A stretch of 64,000 nucleotides of DNA, from the NCBI RefSeq assembly GCF_001642475.1, contig NW_019173973.1:204917-268916 (forward strand), written 5' to 3'. The notes under the pieces are model-generated. The model searched no databases, was not told where the DNA came from, and worked only from the letters and a program-made list of their open reading frames with translations. The first letter of the stretch is position 1; every line of letters starts with the position of its first letter. Below, in pieces: positions 60,049 through 64,000 of this stretch. The DNA comes from Fonsecaea monophora. Taxonomy: Eukaryota; Ascomycota; Eurotiomycetes; Chaetothyriales; Herpotrichiellaceae. The position numbers were made by a program, and so were the translations under genes.

Positions 60049-61056
60049 TTATCGGCGGCTTGTCCCTCCAAACCCAGTGCTTTCGTGTCTCGTGCTCGAA
60101 TAGCTCGTGCTCGGTGAACTTGCATTCCTTGAAGACGGCCCTGGTCTGGTCGATGCACCGAAGCCACCGCCTCCTCCACCCCCAAACCATCCCCCAGTCG
60201 CCGGGGCTTGTGGCGCAGGTTGTGTCCGCGCACCCCTCCCAGCCAAATACCCTGCGGCAGCTCCAGCAGCCGTACCTGTCCAAAATCCCGGGCGCCAGCC
60301 TTGTTCCTGATATCCGGGCCCGGTAGTTCCTGCGCTTGAACTTGAGCCCGATGACCAAGTGGCCTTTTTGGGTCGGGGAGGTGGCCGGGGGTCGTACGGA
60401 GGTGGAGGATCATTGTCGCCTCCACCTCCCCCAAACCCTCCGCCTCCTCGTGGTCTCCTTCTGGGTGTATCTCTACGCCAGGCATTGTAGAGACCGCGCA
60501 AGATGATGAACAGAACCACCCCGAACAATCCCATGAACAAGTAGCCAGCGTATTTCTCTGTCGTATTCTCACTGCGCTGTGCGCCACGAAAGTCAAAGAA
60601 GCTGCCAGAACCATACTTTTCCTCTCCCTTCTCGGTCAATAGAAGTGCGTACTCGACACCGCAACTTCCCGAAAGAACATATGGATCTTCGCTGCTCTCG
60701 TAGCCCTCGCACGTCACTTCTGTGCTGCCCAGCTTGAATTCCTCGGGAAGGGAAGCTTTGCAGCTCCACTGCACGTTGTTTTCATCATAGTCAGAACCCT
60801 CGTTGGTGCACCTCATGACATCAACCGAGTATAGCTTGCATATTCTGGGGTTTCCCACGCATTGTAGCTGAGGCACGGGAGAGACTCGACGGGAGGTGGT
60901 TTGTTTGCCGGCGCGGACGGTAATGGCAGAAACCTTGGAAAGTAAGACAGCATTTTTGGGGACCTTCTTAGGGTTTGTCTTGCGAGCTGAGAGAGCTGTG
61001 CCTGCTAGGAGAAAGGTTAAGAGGAGAAGTAGTTTGATCCTTGTTACGGTTGCCAT
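60049..61056 (-). CDS. SARAF/TMEM66-like membrane protein (DUF1183 family)
   Basis: A single-exon frame of 335 residues. A signal peptide covers about 1-23 (IKLLLLLTFLLAGTALSA). A luminal domain follows with six cysteines (66, 73, 83, 99, 116, 132) in LQCVGNPRICKLYSVDVMRC, VQWSCKASLPEEFKLG and VTCEGYESSEDPYVLSGSCG. One membrane helix lies at about 169-190, then a Gly/Pro/Ser-rich cytosolic tail with RRRPRGGGG, DPPPPYDPRPPP and GWFGGGGGGGFG. This layout is that of SARAF, an ER protein that in animals promotes slow inactivation of store-operated calcium entry. The function of the fungal homologues is not established. The family match is strong; the calcium role here is inference. Confidence 0.88.
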   Translation of the reverse strand: MATVTRIKLLLLLTFLLAGTALSARKTNPKKVPKNAVLLSKVSAITVRAGKQTTSRRVSPVPQLQCVGNPRICKLYSVDVMRCTNEGSDYDENNVQWSCKASLPEEFKLGSTEVTCEGYESSEDPYVLSGSCGVEYALLLTEKGEEKYGSGSFFDFRGAQRSENTTEKYAGYLFMGLFGVVLFIILRGLYNAWRRDTPRRRPRGGGGFGGGGGDNDPPPPYDPRPPPRPKKATWSSGSSSSAGTTGPGYQEQGWRPGFWTGTAAGAAAGYLAGRGARTQPAPQAPATGGWFGGGGGGGFGASTRPGPSSRNASSPSTSYSSTRHESTGFGGTSRR

Positions 61057-61509
61057 ATTTTGTCTGGTAGCGCTTCGGCTTCAAGTTATTGCCCTCGACA
61101 AACCATGGACAGATGTAAGACACCAGAGACTGAAGAAGAGCAAGCTCATTTCTATCGCGTATAGGCTTATTGCATTCTCGCAGGTAAAAGAGGGCATCTC
61201 AAAGAGACAGGGTGGCCAGTTCAACGAACGAAGAAGAGGCGAATCTGGGTGCCTAGTTGCCTTTGTTACGGGCGCAGGATAAAATATCCCATTTGCCCGC
61301 AGTTCACGTGCTGCTACGAGACGTGACTTGCTGCTTTGCCCCTGAACGCGCTCGCCTTGAACCTTCTGCACTCGTCGCCGCACTCACCTCACTCAGGATG
61401 AAAGCACAATACGAAGGTGCAGTGCTGACGACCATTTGGCACATACGATGATGATAACGATAGATGATGTAAGTCAACAAAGGTGGTATATACACGCAAA
61501 CCACTGCTG
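61057..61509. other. Intergenic, SARAF promoter region
   Basis: Short frames only; nothing recognised. Confidence 0.6.
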
Positions 61510-63273
61510 TCATTTCCAAATCTCACAAATTTTATGCAACGGCTCAATCATATCTCTAACTAATGCCTTTCGAAACTCCAAGTCATCCCAGCTAGGGGTA
61601 CTGAACCTGCCGCCGAAGAAGCACTTGACGCACTGTGCCACGGCAAGTCGATAATTTGGAAGCAAAGAGTTTGTCTCGTCTTCAAGCCAGATTGACGCCA
61701 ATCGAAGTTTGCCCCAATAGTCAGCTGGAATGGTGCTCCCAGGGAATTGGTCCTCGATGGCCTTCTCGTGCCAGAGTTCGAGAAGCATGATCCCAAGCTC
61801 GAGGAGGGCCTCCTTAGGCTGCAGGTGTTTCGCTGAACCGTGCGAAGGGGAAAAGAACTCGCGGGAGATCGGTGGTTTGGTGAAATCAACGTCCACCGCT
61901 GACACGCCTTCTCCCTTTGCACCTGGTGTCTTCATGAACTGGATTCCTTCCTTTGACCAGCTCTCGTGGAGCCACGGCGTGTCGTGCAGCTGCAGTAGGG
62001 AAATGGCAAGCGTCCTGGCCAAATGCATTCGGTCCTTGAACGGGATCCTCCTAGAAGAAACCCCTTGAACCGAGAGAAAATCTCGCAGCGAAGGCACGTC
62101 GAACTTCCCAGTGGTAGAGGGACTTGGGCATTCACGGTGATCGCAATAGATATCGGTCCCAGAAGCAATGTACAGATACAGCGCCTTGTTGGTGGTGACT
62201 GCGCTGTGCAAGGAGGTACATAGGCATAACGTGACCGGAAGGGCCTCGGCCGTTGGTGGGAGTAAGACTGTAACATTTGGACGCGGGTTAGCCTCTGTTG
62301 CTGGCTGTGTCAACTTGTTTCCTGATTCGTTGATCTGAGCATTTTCGAGCATTTCGACTTTACTCTCGTGCCAGAGTATATCGTTCTGGGGTTGGTCGCA
62401 CCGGAAAACAACCTCAAACACCAGGCCCTTGGTCTTCAATTGGTTTGGTGTCTCGGCGGTACGATTGAGAACCAGTGTGCTTCGGTCGAGTCTCAACTTG
62501 ACTTCATGGGATTGTGGAATTTACAAATCCACCCGTTGGCGATGGCCGAGTACAGTGTTGCAGCATTTTCTCTGGTGTTTGCCACTGCTGCCACCCATTT
62601 GCTGACAGTGCGCGAGGCTGCGCATTCGGTGGCATCTCGCTTTGCTGCTACTCCAGTAGTCAATCTCTCGAGGATCCAGGTGGACTGGGTGAGTTCTTGG
62701 ATGCTCTTATCAGTGTCTGAGCAGCCTAGAATGAATTTGAACCGCGCCTTCAGGGCTATGCCTTGGTCGACGAACTGCCTATGGGCTTGCATGGACGCAT
62801 TCAGACTCCCTGGCTGCGTCTGTAGTGCATGTCAGCCGTTTGTTTATCATCATGGGCCGTTAAAGAGGCTCACCAGTTGTGCTGCAGGCAAGAAGCCCTC
62901 AACATTAGCCGCAATATTGCGCACAGCTTCCTCGCAGATTTCGATGGCTTTCGTGTATAACTCGTTTTCCGTAGGGCCCAGATACGCCTCCACTTTTTGC
63001 TTGGGTTCGTCATCATCATGAAGGAACCTGAGTAACTGTTGTCGGTCTTCAGGTATCCGGTTGAGCGGGATGCCGGCCTCGGTGAGCACTTTTCGGACGT
63101 TCTGTGCGAGCAATACTTCCTGAAGGCGCAAGGCATTGATGAGCCTCTCCACATGTTTCCTCCGGCAGAAGAAGACGCTCCGGCAACTGAGCGTGCCTCT
63201 GTATAGATCGAGCGCTGGAAGCAGCAGTGGTATCACGGCAAGAACAGTGCCAGCAATCTCTCATACCCGACAT
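61510..63273 (-). pseudogene. DUF7580-type fungal protein gene broken by two apparent frameshifts
   Basis: Read on the minus strand, the locus aligns by eye with the fungal family that starts MSG-EIAG-LAV-P and ends with a kinase-like DUF7580 block. The start ATG TCG GGT ATG lies at 63262-63273, but one extra base (63261) shifts the frame before EIAGTVLAVIPLLLPAL. That frame then runs to 62874, and a normal 54-nt intron (62820-62873) leads to LTQPGSLNASMQAHRQF. The frame runs on to WICKFHNP near 62508, where the family's next words, HEVKLRL, are in another frame, as if one C of a CCCC run were lost. From there it is open to 61510, including LQLHDTPWLHESWSKEGIQF, LLELGIMLLELWHEKAIED and a C-terminal EPLHKICEIWK. 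Function unknown. It could also be an intact gene with sequencing errors. Confidence 0.7.
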
Positions 63274-64000
63274 GACTATCCAGATGTCAAGGCTGGTCTC
63301 TAAGACTAACGATCGGACTCTGCAGCCCAGTAGGAACGACACAAGTTTTAGGGAAGCGCCAGCCTCTCCTTGCTGGTGACGCCCCAGGGGAAGCGGTGCG
63401 ATAAATATGTAAGTATCCGTTCAAGTATCCGTTCTCTTTGTCTCATTTCTCAGGCCTATCCGCTCAGTTTCATATAATACTGAAACTGAGCAAACACCTT
63501 CGCTAAAGGCGAGCCTGTGAGAAAGAAAAATAAGTGGTACATCGAAGTAGTCACCACCAGAATACCCCTAAGTTGTTCTACCTTTTACTTGAAATTTCAA
63601 GCATAAAACACTACTTTTTTTCTTCTCTAGAGACAACAACGGGCTTACAGGCTATATCATGATAGTGACGATAAATAGTAATCCTTAAGAAAGGGTAGTA
63701 GAAAAGGATTTCGGGATCCTCTAGAGGTAGGATACATGATACGGCCTGACTACGTCTTAGTAGGGCTGCTGTGCCAACTTTTTCCCAAGTAGACTGGAAG
63801 GGTCTGAGACCCAAATCTTACTTGCTCGCTTGGTGCTGTCATAGCCTGCCACGTGATCATCGCAAGTACCAAGTGTGACTGGCAGGAATGCCAAGGACGT
63901 GTAATGACCGTCACGCTAGTCCTCGGCCGAAGGCCTTCGGACTAGCGCCGGTAGGGCCCTGTAAATTACTCGAAGGTATATAGTCAGACGGTCCCCAGGA
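63274..64000. other. A/T-rich window end with palindrome
   Basis: The A/T content rises between about 63420 and 63780 compared with the gene regions. A 67-codon minus-strand frame (63611-63814) is the largest and unrecognised. A strong inverted repeat sits at 63914-63947. The region could be a decayed mobile element, but no transposase or terminal repeats were identified. Confidence 0.5.
63914..63947. repeat. Inverted repeat with perfect 14-bp inner palindrome
   Basis: CGCTAGTCC (63914-63922) is matched by GGACTAGCG (63939-63947). Inside, 63927-63940 reads the same on both strands (CCGAAGGCCTTCGG). Either element could form a hairpin. Confidence 0.8.

Noticed and set aside
1..64000. tRNA genes, rRNA genes or CRISPR arrays
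   Set aside because: I looked by eye for tRNA B-box-like GGTTCGANNCC on both strands and for regularly spaced repeats. The few partial matches fall in coding exons and lack a cloverleaf. A covariance-model scan would be decisive.

Overview
The window is nuclear DNA from a filamentous ascomycete (Pezizomycotina). This rests on many short introns (about 47-130 nt) with GT-AG ends and CTAAC/CTGAC-type branch sites, fungus-restricted families (WOPR regulator, bZIP with a DUF3425-type tail, NACHT-ankyrin NLR, DUF7580-type protein), and gene spacing of roughly one gene per 2-3 kb. I do not assign genus or species. Gene models were assembled by hand from reading frames and splice signals. Exon joins were accepted only when phase and family conservation agreed.

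Left part (1-19.3 kb), mostly metabolic genes: the 3' end of tryptophan synthase; a single-exon TRI5-family sesquiterpene synthase preceded by what looks like decayed coding sequence; a short-chain dehydrogenase; an MFS sugar transporter (4 exons); a small four-helix membrane protein; an acyl-CoA dehydrogenase (7 exons, one GC-AG intron); an aldo/keto reductase; epsilon-COP; and a bZIP factor. The redox enzymes, transporter and terpene synthase lie within about 12.5 kb. They could be a loose metabolic neighbourhood, but no P450 is present, so this is not a classical cluster.

Middle part (19.8-41.7 kb), mostly housekeeping: a 649-residue F-box-like protein of unknown role; mitochondrial leucyl-tRNA synthetase; a second F-box-like protein; a Fungal_N-NACHT-ankyrin NLR head-to-head with mitochondrial MTO1; cardiolipin synthase, whose N-terminal targeting exons lie upstream of a 408-nt intron; VPS45; and an ALE1-type MBOAT lysophospholipid acyltransferase (5 exons). 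LeuRS, MTO1 and CRD1 all act in mitochondria.

Right part (41.7-64 kb): a gene-poor block of about 13.6 kb holds one clear gene, a WOPR regulator of the Ryp1/Wor1/Sge1 type, with about 6.8 kb of gene-free DNA upstream and 5.5 kb downstream. Beyond it lie TDP1, with an added disordered N-terminus carrying a ubiquitin-interacting motif and a SUMO-interaction-like motif; a SARAF-like membrane protein; and a DUF7580-type gene broken by two apparent frameshifts. The last 0.7 kb is A/T-rich and ends in a strong palindrome.
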